A DNA stretch of 17,205 nucleotides from an uncultured Faecalibacterium sp. (GCA_934525405.1 CAKSZF010000025.1:1-17205), one strand, 5' to 3'; shown: positions 1 through 7,738, counted from the stretch's first letter. Numbers and translations: made by a program. The notes: a model not told the origin generated them from the sequence alone.

Positions 1-11
1 CTTCGTCTATT

Positions 12-71
12 TGGCAAGTGTTTTTTGCAGAAAATTACGATTTTTCTTTTTTATTTTCTCTGTTTTGTCAA
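12..71 (-). promoter_or_regulatory. Possible strong promoter cut by the left edge
   Basis: On the minus strand a TTGCCA hexamer (12-17) is preceded by A/T-rich tracts like an UP element (about 18-60), and a perfect TTGACA lies further upstream (66-71). No good -10 is found 16-19 bases after the TTGACA. The -10 expected for TTGCCA would fall outside the window. It would drive a leftward gene that is not visible. This is inference from composition and one hexamer. Confidence 0.25.
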
Positions 72-194
72 TGGCCGTATTTTCTGTGCAAGATGCACAA
101 TCTCAGCGCTTTTTGCCGGTGGAAAACTCCCCCGTTCCCCTTTGCAGCATCAGTATGGGCGGGAAAGGCGGGGGTTATACCTATTATATAGGGA

Positions 195-266
195 AACTCC
201 CTCCGTCAAAGCCTGTCGGCTTTGCCAGCTCCCCCTCGGGGGATCTGGCACGTAGCGACTGAGGGG
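195..266 (+). repeat. Dispersed palindromic repeat, copy R1
   Basis: The element begins near CTCCCTCCGTC and ends in GACTGAGGGG, which are near inverted copies of each other. Inside are a CAAAGCC/GGCTTTG hairpin (207-213/218-224) and a CCCCC/GGGGG hairpin. About 40 bases match, with roughly three differences, the reverse complement of the copy at 7864-7916. It looks like a MITE-like or REP-like intergenic repeat. Confidence 0.7.
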
Positions 267-283
267 CTATAGATGGAGAAGCG

Positions 284-332
284 AAAAAAGCGTTAAAGCG
301 ATAGCGCCGACTGGCGCAGCGCTAGCTTTTTT
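284..332. terminator. Imperfect bidirectional terminator-like hairpin
   Basis: An outer AAAAAAGC/GCTTTTTT stem (284-291/325-332) encloses AGCG/CGCT and GCGCC/GGCGC stems with a GACT loop. It has a T tract on the 3' side in both directions. The internal loops make it weaker than a classical terminator. Confidence 0.4.
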
Positions 333-401
333 GTGCTTCGACTTCTTCTTTAGGTTTGTTAAGGGCGTGCAGCCCTTGACCCGTTGCGGGGTGGGTGGAG
401 T

Positions 402-447
402 CCAGAGGTAGGGAGGGGGGAGTCGGAACACCCCTCCCTGCCTCTGG
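402..447. repeat. 17-bp inverted repeat (hairpin)
   Basis: The arms at 402-418 and 431-447 are complementary at 16 of 17 positions around a 12-base loop. There is no T tract after either arm, so it is not an obvious terminator. It may be part of the intergenic repeat population. Confidence 0.6.
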
Positions 448-566
448 CCCAGCGGAGCGTCCCTGCACGCTTGCGACAAGCAGAAGCTTTCCCCGCAGCG
501 CCGCCGCTTCCGCAGGAAGCAGGCGCTGCAAATGCCGTTCTCCTCCACGACCCCTCCCGTGAAAAT

Positions 567-602
567 GGACTGCCGGAGCGTCCGCAGACGCTCCGGCAGT
601 CC
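567..602 (-). terminator. Probable rqcH terminator hairpin (covarying copy 1)
   Basis: A perfect 16-bp stem (567-582/587-602) closes a CGCA tetraloop, 60 bases past the rqcH stop. On the minus strand it is followed by ATTTTC. A second copy at 7940-7975 has the same core and loop but two compensated base-pair changes near the stem base, and both share the flank CCCCTCCCGTGAAAATGG. The structure is therefore conserved as a hairpin. Calling it a terminator is inference from its position. Confidence 0.6.
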
Positions 603-661
603 GAAATAATAAATGTTTTTTCCTTAGCTTATGGCCAGAGCAAAGCGGAGGCCATTCCAAA

Positions 662-2416
662 TCATTTCTTCTTCAGCTGTTCCTCCAGCCCTTCCCGGGG
701 CGTGATGTAGACGGTGGTGTACACCTCGTACAGCACCATGCCGGGCTTGGCACCATTTGCTTTCCAGATGTTCTTCACCTCGGTGGTGTCCACTGCCACC
801 TTGGCGCCGGTACCCGCCTTGTAGGCGCTGGAATGGATGACCGCCAGCTCCGCCGCTTCCTGCTTGGTGGTGTCCGGGATGTCCTCGCCCCGGCTCATGA
901 CCACAACATGGCTGCCGGGGGCTTTCTGCACATGGAACCATAAGTCCTTGCCCCGGGCGGTGTGCAGGGTGAGCTTGTCGTTCTGGGCGTTGTTGCGGCC
1001 TACCAGGATCTCAAAGCCGTCGCTGGAGGTATAGCGCAGAAAGTCCGCAGGCTTTTGCTTTTTGTCCCGCTGCTTGTAGTATTTCAGGTAGCCCTGATTT
1101 TTCAGTTCCATGCGGATCTCGTTCAGCGCGGCTTCACCGGAGGCACTTTCCACCTCGTAGAGCACCGTTTCCAGATAGGCGATCTCCTTTTCGCCCTCTG
1201 CCAGCAGGTCTACCAGCATCCGGGCGGCGGTCTGCTTCTTTTTGTAGTTCTTAAAGAAGTTCTGGGCATTCTGGCTGGGGCTGAATCGCAGATCCAGCGG
1301 AATGGTCACCTCTTTGCCCTCGTCGTACCAGTTGGGCACGGTCAGGCTCTTCATGCCCTTTTGCGCCAGATAGAGGTTGGCAGACAGCAGCTCGCCGTAC
1401 AGGCGCAGCTTTTCGCTTTTGCCGCTGGCAGCAAGCTCTTCCTGCCGTGCTGCCTGCTTGCGCAGAGCGCGGTCGTACATATTGTGCACCGCCTTGTGCA
1501 GCTCCTTGCTCTTGGTGCGCAGCCGCTCGGCGCGGTCCTTCTCGGCGTAGTAGCCCTCCAGCATCGCGTTGAAGGACGGCCACTCCCGGATGGTGTACTG
1601 CTCGCCGTACTGCTGCGGACGGAAAAAGGTATACTCCACCGGCTTGCCGTCCGGTGCGGTGACGCTGCAGGGACAGCCGCCCTGCGCGTGCAGTTCCTTT
1701 AGCTCGTCAATTGCTGCCATCAGGCTGCGCTTCTGGGCATCGGTCAACTCGTTGGCAGGCAGGTGCTCCCCGTCAAAGGCGCGCCATGCCGCCTCGCGGC
1801 AGACCACCGGCCCAACGCCGGCCACCGTCTTGTTCAGGGCATCCGCCACCGGCAGCTCCCGCTGACAGGCTGCTGCCACGATGGACGCGCTGCTCACCAG
1901 CAGAAAATCCGGGCGGGCGGGCTTGGGGGGCGTGGTGTAGGGCAAGCCCGGCAGCAGCTGCCGGACATCGCTGTCCTCAAAATCCACCCGCTTGAGGGCG
2001 TCGATGATTTTGCCGCTCTGCACCAGCACAAGGTTGGAGTAGCGTCCCATCAGCTCCGCGCACAGGGTATTGCGCACAAGGTCGCCCATCTCGTTGGTGC
2101 ACTGAAAATCAAAGTAGACGATGCGGTCGCCCGGCTCCATGTGCACATCCAGCAGTCTGCCGCCGGTCAGGTGCTTGCGCATGAGCATACAGAAGGAGGG
2201 CGGCGTCTCGGGGTTTTCAAAGGTCTCCTCGGTCAGGCACACCCGGGCAGAGCCGCTGCGGGCAGACAGCAGCAGCGCGTAGGTATCGGTGCGGGTGCGC
2301 AGGGTGATGACCAGCTCATCCCGGGTCGGTTCAAAAATTTTTGCGATCTTGGCATCGGTCAGGGTGGCTTTCAGTTCCGCTGCCGTCAGCGCCAGTGTCG
2401 CGGCATCCAGTGCCAT
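662..2416 (-). CDS. rqcH: Ribosome quality control protein RqcH (NFACT family)
   Basis: This 584-residue protein has the length and layout of bacterial RqcH/Rqc2: an NFACT-N domain (about 1-200), a central helical and coiled-coil part (about 285-450) and an NFACT-R domain from about 458 with the hallmark DLWFHVQKAPGSHVVV (491-506). The Asp-Arg pair needed for tRNA-dependent C-terminal tailing is present as D97-R98 (GDRIV), the same numbering as in Bacillus subtilis RqcH. ELMGRYSNLVLV (121-132) is another conserved block. In the known system the protein binds stalled 50S subunits carrying peptidyl-tRNA and recruits tRNA-Ala to add alanine tails. The ATG at 2416 follows a GAGGT site. It lies downstream of the Nif3-like gene, separated by a repeat element, so it may be read through or have its own weak promoter at the repeat edge. 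Confident identification. Confidence 0.95.
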   Translation of the reverse strand: MALDAATLALTAAELKATLTDAKIAKIFEPTRDELVITLRTRTDTYALLLSARSGSARVCLTEETFENPETPPSFCMLMRKHLTGGRLLDVHMEPGDRIVYFDFQCTNEMGDLVRNTLCAELMGRYSNLVLVQSGKIIDALKRVDFEDSDVRQLLPGLPYTTPPKPARPDFLLVSSASIVAAACQRELPVADALNKTVAGVGPVVCREAAWRAFDGEHLPANELTDAQKRSLMAAIDELKELHAQGGCPCSVTAPDGKPVEYTFFRPQQYGEQYTIREWPSFNAMLEGYYAEKDRAERLRTKSKELHKAVHNMYDRALRKQAARQEELAASGKSEKLRLYGELLSANLYLAQKGMKSLTVPNWYDEGKEVTIPLDLRFSPSQNAQNFFKNYKKKQTAARMLVDLLAEGEKEIAYLETVLYEVESASGEAALNEIRMELKNQGYLKYYKQRDKKQKPADFLRYTSSDGFEILVGRNNAQNDKLTLHTARGKDLWFHVQKAPGSHVVVMSRGEDIPDTTKQEAAELAVIHSSAYKAGTGAKVAVDTTEVKNIWKANGAKPGMVLYEVYTTVYITPREGLEEQLKKK

Positions 2417-2439
2417 AGTGTTTACCTCGTTTTATCTAT

Positions 2440-2541
2440 AACCCTCTCAGTCGCCTGCGGCGTTGCCAGTTTTTCGGTTTATGCTGAAAGACCTCCCCCT
2501 TTCGGGGGAGGTGGCATTGCGCAGCAATGACGGAGAGGGTT
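2440..2541. repeat. MITE-like dispersed repeat, copy R2
   Basis: The ends AACCCTCTCAGTC (2440-2452) and GACGGAGAGGGTT (2529-2541) are inverted copies at 12 of 13 positions. Inside is a 9-bp hairpin ACCTCCCCC/GGGGGAGGT (2491-2499/2504-2512) and a CATTGC/GCAATG hairpin. It fills the gap between the Nif3-like gene and rqcH. The end sequence is shared with the copy near 7740. Confidence 0.75.
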
Positions 2542-2547
2542 CTCTCT

Positions 2548-3324
2548 TTATAAATAAGTATATGGGTCGCGGTTCTCGGTGCTCACCAGCACCTCCAGCT
2601 CCGGCAGGGCGGCGCGCAGGGCAGCCGCCACGGCGGCGGTTACCGGGAACTCGGTGGCGTAATGCCCCGCCGCAATGAGGGAAAGCCCCAGCCGCTTGGC
2701 GTCCAGTGCATGGTGGTGGTTGGCTTCGCCGGTCAGCAGACAGTCCGCACCCTCGGCGATGGCTTCGGCAAACAGACTGCCGCCCGCGCCGCTGATGACC
2801 GCCAACCGGCGCACCGGCTTTCCGGCGTCGGCAAACTTCACCTGCACCGCTGCGCCGGTGTCCGGCGCGTTGCACAGGGCAGCCAGTTTGTGCTGTGCCA
2901 GCGCGGCCAGTTCCGGCACAGTGAGGGGGTCGATGTCCCCCACCCGACCGCAGCCGTCTGCAAAGGCGGTGCGCTGCCGGATGCCGAAAATATCCGCCAG
3001 CACATCGTTCACCCCGCCCTCAGCGGCATCCAGATTGGTGTGCATACAAATGGCGGAAATGCCCGCCTGCACCAGCTGATAAGGCACATCGGCAGGGCAC
3101 AGCCGCTTGAGCGGGTCAAAGATGACCGGGTGGTGCGCCACGATGACTGTGCACTGCTTTGCCGCAGCTTCTGCCACCACTTCCGGGGTGATATCCAGCG
3201 TCACCAGCACCCGGCGCACATTGCCGCCGCAGTCCACCAGCAGGCCGGGGTTATCCCAGTGCTCTGCCAGCTCCGGCGGGGCAAGCTGCTGCATTACTTC
3301 GTATACCTGCTGTACCGTGGTCAT
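2548..3324 (-). CDS. Nif3-like dinuclear metal center protein
   Basis: A 258-residue Nif3/YbgI-type protein (the family long annotated as GTP cyclohydrolase I type 2-like, true substrate unsettled). Likely metal ligands are in place: AHHP (H64, H65), HTNLD (D99) and GHYATE (H221, E225). TGEANHHHALDA (198-209) is also typical. It is the short form: the Bacillus subtilis homologue YqfO carries an extra PII-like insert of about 100 residues that is absent here. The ATG is one base after the trmK stop and uses an AGAGGG site inside the end of trmK, so the two are probably translationally coupled. The trmK-nif3 pairing is a conserved Firmicute arrangement (yqfN-yqfO), although why a tRNA methylase and this protein travel together is not known. 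Confidence 0.92.
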   Translation of the reverse strand: MTTVQQVYEVMQQLAPPELAEHWDNPGLLVDCGGNVRRVLVTLDITPEVVAEAAAKQCTVIVAHHPVIFDPLKRLCPADVPYQLVQAGISAICMHTNLDAAEGGVNDVLADIFGIRQRTAFADGCGRVGDIDPLTVPELAALAQHKLAALCNAPDTGAAVQVKFADAGKPVRRLAVISGAGGSLFAEAIAEGADCLLTGEANHHHALDAKRLGLSLIAAGHYATEFPVTAAVAAALRAALPELEVLVSTENRDPYTYL

Positions 3325-3325
3325 T

Positions 3326-3985
3326 TCAGTTTCCCTCTTTCAGAATGGCATCCATCTCTGCGGCAAGCGCACTGCCATCCGGCACGCCCAGCCGCATCCG
3401 GGGCAGCTTTGCCCGCTGCCACGCGGCGTAGCCCGCGCCCTCCGGCCAGCGGGCGGTGTCCCCCAGCAGACATTGGGTAAAGGTGGGCTCTGTCACCTCG
3501 CCGGTGTACTCTGCCGCCATCACCGCATACCAGCGGCCTGCGGCCTGCACCGGGCGGTCAGCCACAAGGGCAAATCCGTGCTGCCACAGCCAGCGGCGCA
3601 GCTCGCTGTGCCGGGTGGCGGGCACCATGACAAGGCGCGGCCCGCCCACGGTGGACACCCACGGCGCTTTTTCGATGATCTCCCATGTGGTCTGTGCGGA
3701 CACGCCCGCCAGCACGATGCTGCCCACCTCTCCGGCAGACAGCACAGAAAGACCGTCGCCAAGCCGAAGCTCAGCGCGGTCCAGACAGCCTGCATTTTCC
3801 AGCGTCTGCTTTGCCTTTGCCAGCGGGCCGGGGCGCAGGTCTGCCCCGATGACCTTCGGGTACCTGCCCGAAGCCGCCAGCACCGCCGTCAGCTTGCCGT
3901 GGTCGCAGCCGATGTCCGCCACCGGCTGTCCCGGGCGCACCAGCTCTGCCGCTGCGGTCAGACGCGCATCCAGTGTGGGCAGCAC
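3326..3985 (-). CDS. trmK: tRNA (adenine-N1)-methyltransferase TrmK
   Basis: A 219-residue class I SAM-dependent methyltransferase of the TrmK (YqfN) family, which makes m1A22 in tRNA. It starts with the family-typical LDARLTAAAELV, followed by SAM motif I DIGCDHG (24-30) and GDGL (76-79). The family's usual AGMGG signature is AGVSA here (93-97), a notable deviation. The start is GTG at 3985, directly after the stop of the DUF1858 gene, with an AGAAGG site ending 5 bases upstream. It is the middle gene of a tightly packed three-gene unit. The family assignment is strong; whether the altered motif changes activity is unknown. Confidence 0.9.
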   Translation of the reverse strand: MLPTLDARLTAAAELVRPGQPVADIGCDHGKLTAVLAASGRYPKVIGADLRPGPLAKAKQTLENAGCLDRAELRLGDGLSVLSAGEVGSIVLAGVSAQTTWEIIEKAPWVSTVGGPRLVMVPATRHSELRRWLWQHGFALVADRPVQAAGRWYAVMAAEYTGEVTEPTFTQCLLGDTARWPEGAGYAAWQRAKLPRMRLGVPDGSALAAEMDAILKEGN

Positions 3986-4240
3986 TCAGGCCTTCTTGGC
4001 TGCCAGATGGGTGTTCAGCTTCTCCAGCAGCTCGTCGCAGTTCACGCCGTGCACTTCGCAGGCTTCCTCGATGGTCTCGCCGCGGGAGGCCGGGCAGCCC
4101 AGACAGTGCATGCCGATCTCCATAAAGTAGGGTGCGGTGGTCTGATCCATATCCAGAATGTCGCCGATGATGGTATCGCGGGTCACCTGCTTGGGTGCGG
4201 TGTGTGCCTCTTTTTTGAGCATATTGAAAATATCAAACAT
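3986..4240 (-). CDS. DUF1858 domain protein
   Basis: An 84-residue protein matching the DUF1858 family, with the signature GMHCLGCPASRGETIEEAC (43-61) containing the conserved CxxC pair C46/C49. DUF1858 occurs alone or fused to hybrid-cluster and other redox proteins; its own function is not established, and a metal-binding or redox role is only a guess from the cysteines. The ATG at 4240 has an AAAGGA site about 9 bases upstream. It is the first gene of a unit with trmK and the Nif3-like gene, behind a good promoter. Confidence 0.88.
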   Translation of the reverse strand: MFDIFNMLKKEAHTAPKQVTRDTIIGDILDMDQTTAPYFMEIGMHCLGCPASRGETIEEACEVHGVNCDELLEKLNTHLAAKKA

Positions 4241-4296
4241 GATAGCTTTTCCTTTCTGTTTTGGGTGAGATACAGTATAACCTACTGTTCCTCTAT

Positions 4297-4326
4297 ACTA
4301 TACCCCAAACCGGGGCAGTTTTGCAA
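4297..4326 (-). promoter_or_regulatory. Promoter of the DUF1858-trmK-nif3 operon
   Basis: On the minus strand TTGCAA (4321-4326) and TATAGT (4297-4302) are separated by 18 bases, resembling a sigma-A promoter (4/6 and 5/6 matches). It lies 57 bases upstream of the DUF1858 start and inside the gap after yitT. Confidence 0.6.
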
Positions 4327-4345
4327 GAGCCTTGGGGAAATCCGC

Positions 4346-5224
4346 TTACTGCTCCGCCTGATAGTCCTTTTCCAGCGAGAAGCCGCGCCCGCTCACCTCG
4401 GTAACATGGCTCACGATCATAAAACAGGTGGGGTCGATGGCGTGCGCCAGCTTTTCCAGCCTTGGCAGCTGCCGGTTGGAGACCACGCTCAGCAGCACCG
4501 ACTCCGGCTCCCGCAGGTAGCCGCCCTCGCCGTGCAGGATGGTCACGCCGCGGTCCAGCTGCGCAAAAATAGCGGCGCAGATCTCGTCGGACTTGGCGCT
4601 GATGATCTTTACCTCGGTGCGGGTGGTACCCAGCATGAGCACCTTGTCCAGCACGACCGTGTAGATAATGGCCATCACCACGCCGTACAGGGACTGCCGC
4701 ACCGGGCTGAACGCCGCCTGCGCCGCCAGAATGATAAAGTCGAAGGTCATCATGGTGCTGGATACCGGCAGGTGGAACCACTTGTTCAGCACCAGCGGGG
4801 GGATATCCATGCCGCCGGTGGAAGCACCGGCGCGGATGGTGATGCCCAGCGAGATGCCGATGCCAAAGCCCGCGAATACGGTGTTCAGCACCAGATCATC
4901 GGTCAGCACAAGGTTGCCCAATAAGTGCTCCCACAGTGCCATAAAAAAGGGACTGAGCACCGTGCTTGCCATAGTATTCAGGGCAAAGCGGCGTCCCAGC
5001 ACCCACCAGCCCAACAGCAACATGACCACGTTGACCACGAACAGCACTGCGGACACCGGCAGTCCGGTGACCTTGTTGAAAGCCAGTGCGATACCGGTGG
5101 CACCGCCGGTGATGAGGCCGGAGGGCATCAGAAATAATACCACAGTCAGCGCATACATCGCGTTGCCCACCACGATGGACAGTGCGTTGAAGAGCTGCTG
5201 TTGCTTGTGTGTTAATTGCGTCAT
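4346..5224 (-). CDS. YitT family membrane protein
   Basis: About 292 residues with the YitT layout: five to six membrane segments (about residues 10-190), two DUF161-like units with glycine-rich motifs (SGLITGGATGIALAF and RAGASTGGMDIPPLVLNK), then a soluble C-terminal DUF2179 domain (about 205-285). It acts at the cytoplasmic membrane; its substrate is unknown. Two ATGs are in frame, at 5230 and 5224. The AAAGGA site is only two bases from the first but about 8 from the second, so I chose 5224. It is preceded by the terminator of the PII-like operon, so it probably has its own promoter, although no strong one is visible. Another promoter follows it, so it is likely a single-gene unit. Confidence 0.88.
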   Translation of the reverse strand: MTQLTHKQQQLFNALSIVVGNAMYALTVVLFLMPSGLITGGATGIALAFNKVTGLPVSAVLFVVNVVMLLLGWWVLGRRFALNTMASTVLSPFFMALWEHLLGNLVLTDDLVLNTVFAGFGIGISLGITIRAGASTGGMDIPPLVLNKWFHLPVSSTMMTFDFIILAAQAAFSPVRQSLYGVVMAIIYTVVLDKVLMLGTTRTEVKIISAKSDEICAAIFAQLDRGVTILHGEGGYLREPESVLLSVVSNRQLPRLEKLAHAIDPTCFMIVSHVTEVSGRGFSLEKDYQAEQ

Positions 5225-5275
5225 CTTCATCTTCCTTTGTTTATAGTTGAAGTTCCTTCTACTATGATAACGAAA

Positions 5276-5316
5276 ATATCCGCATTTATCAAGCCTTCAG
5301 CGATAAATGCGGATAT
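5276..5316 (-). terminator. Terminator of the DUF1538/PII-like operon
   Basis: A perfect 15-bp inverted repeat (5276-5290/5302-5316) with an 11-base loop lies 21 bases past the stop of the PII-like gene. On the minus strand the stem is followed by TTTTCG. The short T tract is the only weakness. Confidence 0.75.
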
Positions 5317-5336
5317 CGGGTTCAATTTTTAAGGGG

Positions 5337-6035
5337 TCAAAAGGCGGCTTCCGGCTGGGCTTCGTCCTCTTCCATCAGCCGCAGACCGGCGGTATCGGTC
5401 ACCGGCAGCGAGAACACGATGGCGCCCGCCTTGGGGTTTGCCCCCTCCATGATGGCTTTCATGATGGTGTTTTTCTGGCTGGTGCGGCTGACGATGAGCA
5501 CCAGCTCCTTTTCATTCACCAGCTCCACGCCCAGAAAGGCGGCTGCACCCTCCATGCCGGTGCCCTTTGCGTGGATCACCGTGCCGCCGCCTGCACCGGC
5601 GGTGCGGGCAGCATCCATAATGGAGCCGGTGTAGCCCTGATTTGCCACCACCAGCAGCAGTTCGTAGCGGGTATCCTTCAAGGTGCTCTCCTCCTTCCAT
5701 GTAAGGGACTGGTGCTCGGTAAGGAACATCAGCGCCCGTTTGCCGCCGATGCTGCTCAGCGGCACAATGAACGCAATGCCGGTGCCCGGCACATCGATCT
5801 GCATTTTGCGGCGCAGATCCTTCTGGATCTTCTGCCAGCTTTCTGCCGTTACTACGGCCAGCAGCACCGCCTTTTCGGTCTTTTCCAGCCCAAGGGTGGA
5901 AAGCGTCTCCTGCACCGCCGTGCCGGAGCCCACGGTGCGCATACTTACCGTTACGCCGTGGCTTTTGTACAGCTGCAAAAAGCCATCGGTAGAGCGGCGG
6001 TCGGTGATGGTGATCATCAAAAACAAACTGCTCAC
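5337..6035 (-). CDS. Tandem PII-like regulatory protein
   Basis: A 232-residue protein with two PII/GlnB-like halves. The C-terminal half (about 122-222) is clearest: YELLLVVANQGYTGSIMDAA, a glycine-rich stretch AGAGGGTVIHAKGT, and ELVLIVSRTSQKNTIMKAI matching the end of the T-loop and following strand and helix. The N-terminal half (about 1-115) repeats the strand-helix pattern (LFLMITITDRRSTDGFLQLY) more loosely. PII proteins bind nucleotides and control transporters or enzymes, usually as single-domain trimers of about 112 residues; this one is twice that. The start is GTG at 6035 with a strong AAAGGAGG site 6 bases upstream. It is 12 bases after the DUF1538 gene, in one operon, which suggests it regulates that membrane protein. 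The uridylylated tyrosine of classic GlnB is not evident. Confidence 0.82.
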   Translation of the reverse strand: MSSLFLMITITDRRSTDGFLQLYKSHGVTVSMRTVGSGTAVQETLSTLGLEKTEKAVLLAVVTAESWQKIQKDLRRKMQIDVPGTGIAFIVPLSSIGGKRALMFLTEHQSLTWKEESTLKDTRYELLLVVANQGYTGSIMDAARTAGAGGGTVIHAKGTGMEGAAAFLGVELVNEKELVLIVSRTSQKNTIMKAIMEGANPKAGAIVFSLPVTDTAGLRLMEEDEAQPEAAF

Positions 6036-6047
6036 GTTCTGCCTCCT

Positions 6048-7598
6048 TTACAGCTCAATAATGGCGTCATCCGGCAGGTCTGCAAACACGGTGGCAAGCA
6101 CCGCAGAGGGCTGCGCCGTCCGCGCCTTGCGGGTGCGCAGCTGTGCCACCAGACCCATCATCTGCACGGTGATGAGCGGAGTCATGGCGACCATAGCCAC
6201 CACGCCGAAAGCGTCGGTGACGATATTGCCGCCCACCGCCACACAGGCCCCCTGCGCCAGCGGCAGCAGGAAGGTAGCGGTCATGGGACCGGAGGCTACG
6301 CCGCCCGCATCGAACGCGATGGCGGTGAACAGCTTGGGCACCACAAAGGAGATGCTGATGGCGAACACATAGCCCGGCACAAGGAACCACAGGATGGAGA
6401 TGCCGGTCAGCACCCGCACCATGGCAAGACCCACCGAGATGGACACGCCTGCGGAAAGCGCCAGACCCATAGCCTGCGCCGAGATGGCACCGTCGGTCAC
6501 CTCTTCCACCTGCTTGTTCAGCACATAGACCGCAGGCTCGGCCTTGACGATGAAGTAGCCGATAAGCATCCCGATGGGAATGATCACCCAGCGCATCCCG
6601 CCGCCTGCCAGCACCTGACCCAGATAGTTACCGGCGGGCATAAAGCCCACGTTTGCGCCGGTCAGAAAGAGCACAAGGCCGATATAGGTATACACAAGAC
6701 CCACGCCGATGCGCCCCAACGTGCGGCGGTCCAGCCGCAGGGCGATGAGCTGAAATGCCCCGAACATCAGCACGATGGGCAGCAGCGAGCGGGCGATCTC
6801 GGCCAGATAGGTGGGCAGACCCTCCCGGAACAGCTTCCACAGCTCCACCGAGTCTGCCACCTCCGGCAGAACAGGCGGGATGTAGGTGCTGTCCGCTGCG
6901 CGGAACGCGATGCCCAGCGTCAGCACCGCCAGAATGGGGCCGATGGAACACATGGCTACCAGACCAAAACTGTCGTCTGCCGCGTGGCGGTCACTGCGGA
7001 TGGAGGAGACACCCACGCCCAGCGCCATGATAAAGGGCACGGTCATGGGGCCGGTGGTCACGCCGCCGGAGTCAAACGCCACGGCAAGGAACTCCTTGGG
7101 CACAAAGGCCGCCAGCAGAAAGATGAGCCCATAGAACAGCACCAGCAGCTTTGGCAGCGCAATGCCGATAAGCATACGCAGGAAGGCAAAGACCAGAAAC
7201 AGGCCCACGCCCGCCGCCACCGAAAGGATCAGCGTACCGCTGGGGATGGAGGGCACCTGATCTGCCAGCACCTGCAAGTCCGGCTCGGAGATGGTGATAA
7301 GGAAGCCCAGCAAAAAGCCGAGCACGAGGATGAGGGGCAGCTTGCGGCTGCGGGTGATGACTGCACCTACCCGCTCGCCCATGGGGGTCATGCTCATCTC
7401 TGCACCCAGAGTAAAGAACATGATGCCCACCACGATCATGGCAGCGCCCAGCAAAAAGCACAACAGGATGCTGGGCGATACCGGTGCTACCGTAAAGCAG
7501 AGCACCAGCACAATGGCCACAATGGGCAGCACCGCCTGCAGCGCCTCCAAAAGCTTTTCCCGCAGCTTGGGGAGTGATCGTCTGAGAATGATGTCCAC
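6048..7598 (-). CDS. DUF1538 family membrane protein (permease-like)
   Basis: A polytopic membrane protein of about 516 residues with two DUF1538 repeats. The halves carry matching signatures: AVAFDSGGVTTGPMT and AIAFDAGGVASGPMT, then DSFGLVAMCSIGPI and DAFGVVAMVAMTPL, showing an internal duplication like that of many transporters. The substrate is unknown. The longest frame begins at a TTG at 7637, but that lies only a few bases after the predicted transcription start and has no ribosome binding site, so I place the start at the GTG at 7598. Even this GTG is very close to its AAAGG site; see the findings. The next gene in the operon encodes the tandem PII-like protein, which suggests PII-type control of transport. 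Confidence 0.85.
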   Translation of the reverse strand: MDIILRRSLPKLREKLLEALQAVLPIVAIVLVLCFTVAPVSPSILLCFLLGAAMIVVGIMFFTLGAEMSMTPMGERVGAVITRSRKLPLILVLGFLLGFLITISEPDLQVLADQVPSIPSGTLILSVAAGVGLFLVFAFLRMLIGIALPKLLVLFYGLIFLLAAFVPKEFLAVAFDSGGVTTGPMTVPFIMALGVGVSSIRSDRHAADDSFGLVAMCSIGPILAVLTLGIAFRAADSTYIPPVLPEVADSVELWKLFREGLPTYLAEIARSLLPIVLMFGAFQLIALRLDRRTLGRIGVGLVYTYIGLVLFLTGANVGFMPAGNYLGQVLAGGGMRWVIIPIGMLIGYFIVKAEPAVYVLNKQVEEVTDGAISAQAMGLALSAGVSISVGLAMVRVLTGISILWFLVPGYVFAISISFVVPKLFTAIAFDAGGVASGPMTATFLLPLAQGACVAVGGNIVTDAFGVVAMVAMTPLITVQMMGLVAQLRTRKARTAQPSAVLATVFADLPDDAIIEL

Positions 7599-7619
7599 CG
7601 CCTTTCGTCTGTATCCTGT

Positions 7620-7637
7620 TTGTACACTTTTGTACAA
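7620..7637. promoter_or_regulatory. 18-bp palindromic operator candidate
   Basis: TTGTACA and TGTACAA form perfect 7-bp arms around 4 bases. It sits at roughly +5 to +22 relative to the predicted start of the DUF1538 transcript, the place where a dimeric repressor would block transcription. The regulator is not identified. Confidence 0.55.
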
Positions 7638-7648
7638 GATATATTTAT

Positions 7649-7677
7649 AGTATACAGATTCAGAGCTATGCCGTCAA
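7649..7677 (-). promoter_or_regulatory. Promoter of the DUF1538/PII-like operon
   Basis: TTGACG (7672-7677) and TATACT (7649-7654) are separated by exactly 17 bases on the minus strand, a near-consensus sigma-A promoter and one of the best in the window. Transcription would start near 7642. Confidence 0.8.
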
Positions 7678-7738
7678 TCCGCAGAAGGAAAAAACTTGAG
7701 CATATTCCATAAATTGTAAAAAACATTGCTTGGAAGCA

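Larger units (their letters stand above)
1..660. other. Gene-free intergenic stretch
   Basis: The open frames here are short, have no recognisable domain and no convincing ribosome binding site. Bases 1-110 are AT-rich; the rest is GC-rich and filled with inverted repeats: a dispersed repeat copy (about 195-266), an imperfect A-stem-T hairpin (284-332), a 17-bp hairpin (402-447) and the covarying terminator hairpin (567-602). I see no protein or RNA gene that I can name. Confidence 0.6.

Noticed and set aside
384..710. Plus-strand open frame of 108 codons in the left gap
   Set aside because: It runs through two hairpins and the rqcH end, and its product is repeat-derived, low in complexity and without domains.
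3107..4924. Plus-strand open frame of 605 codons
   Set aside because: It runs across four well-supported minus-strand genes and their promoters; no recognisable protein.
5307..7577. Plus-strand open frame of 756 codons
   Set aside because: It is antisense to the PII-like and DUF1538 genes. Its product is histidine- and glutamine-rich without domain features, typical of a GC-rich antisense shadow.
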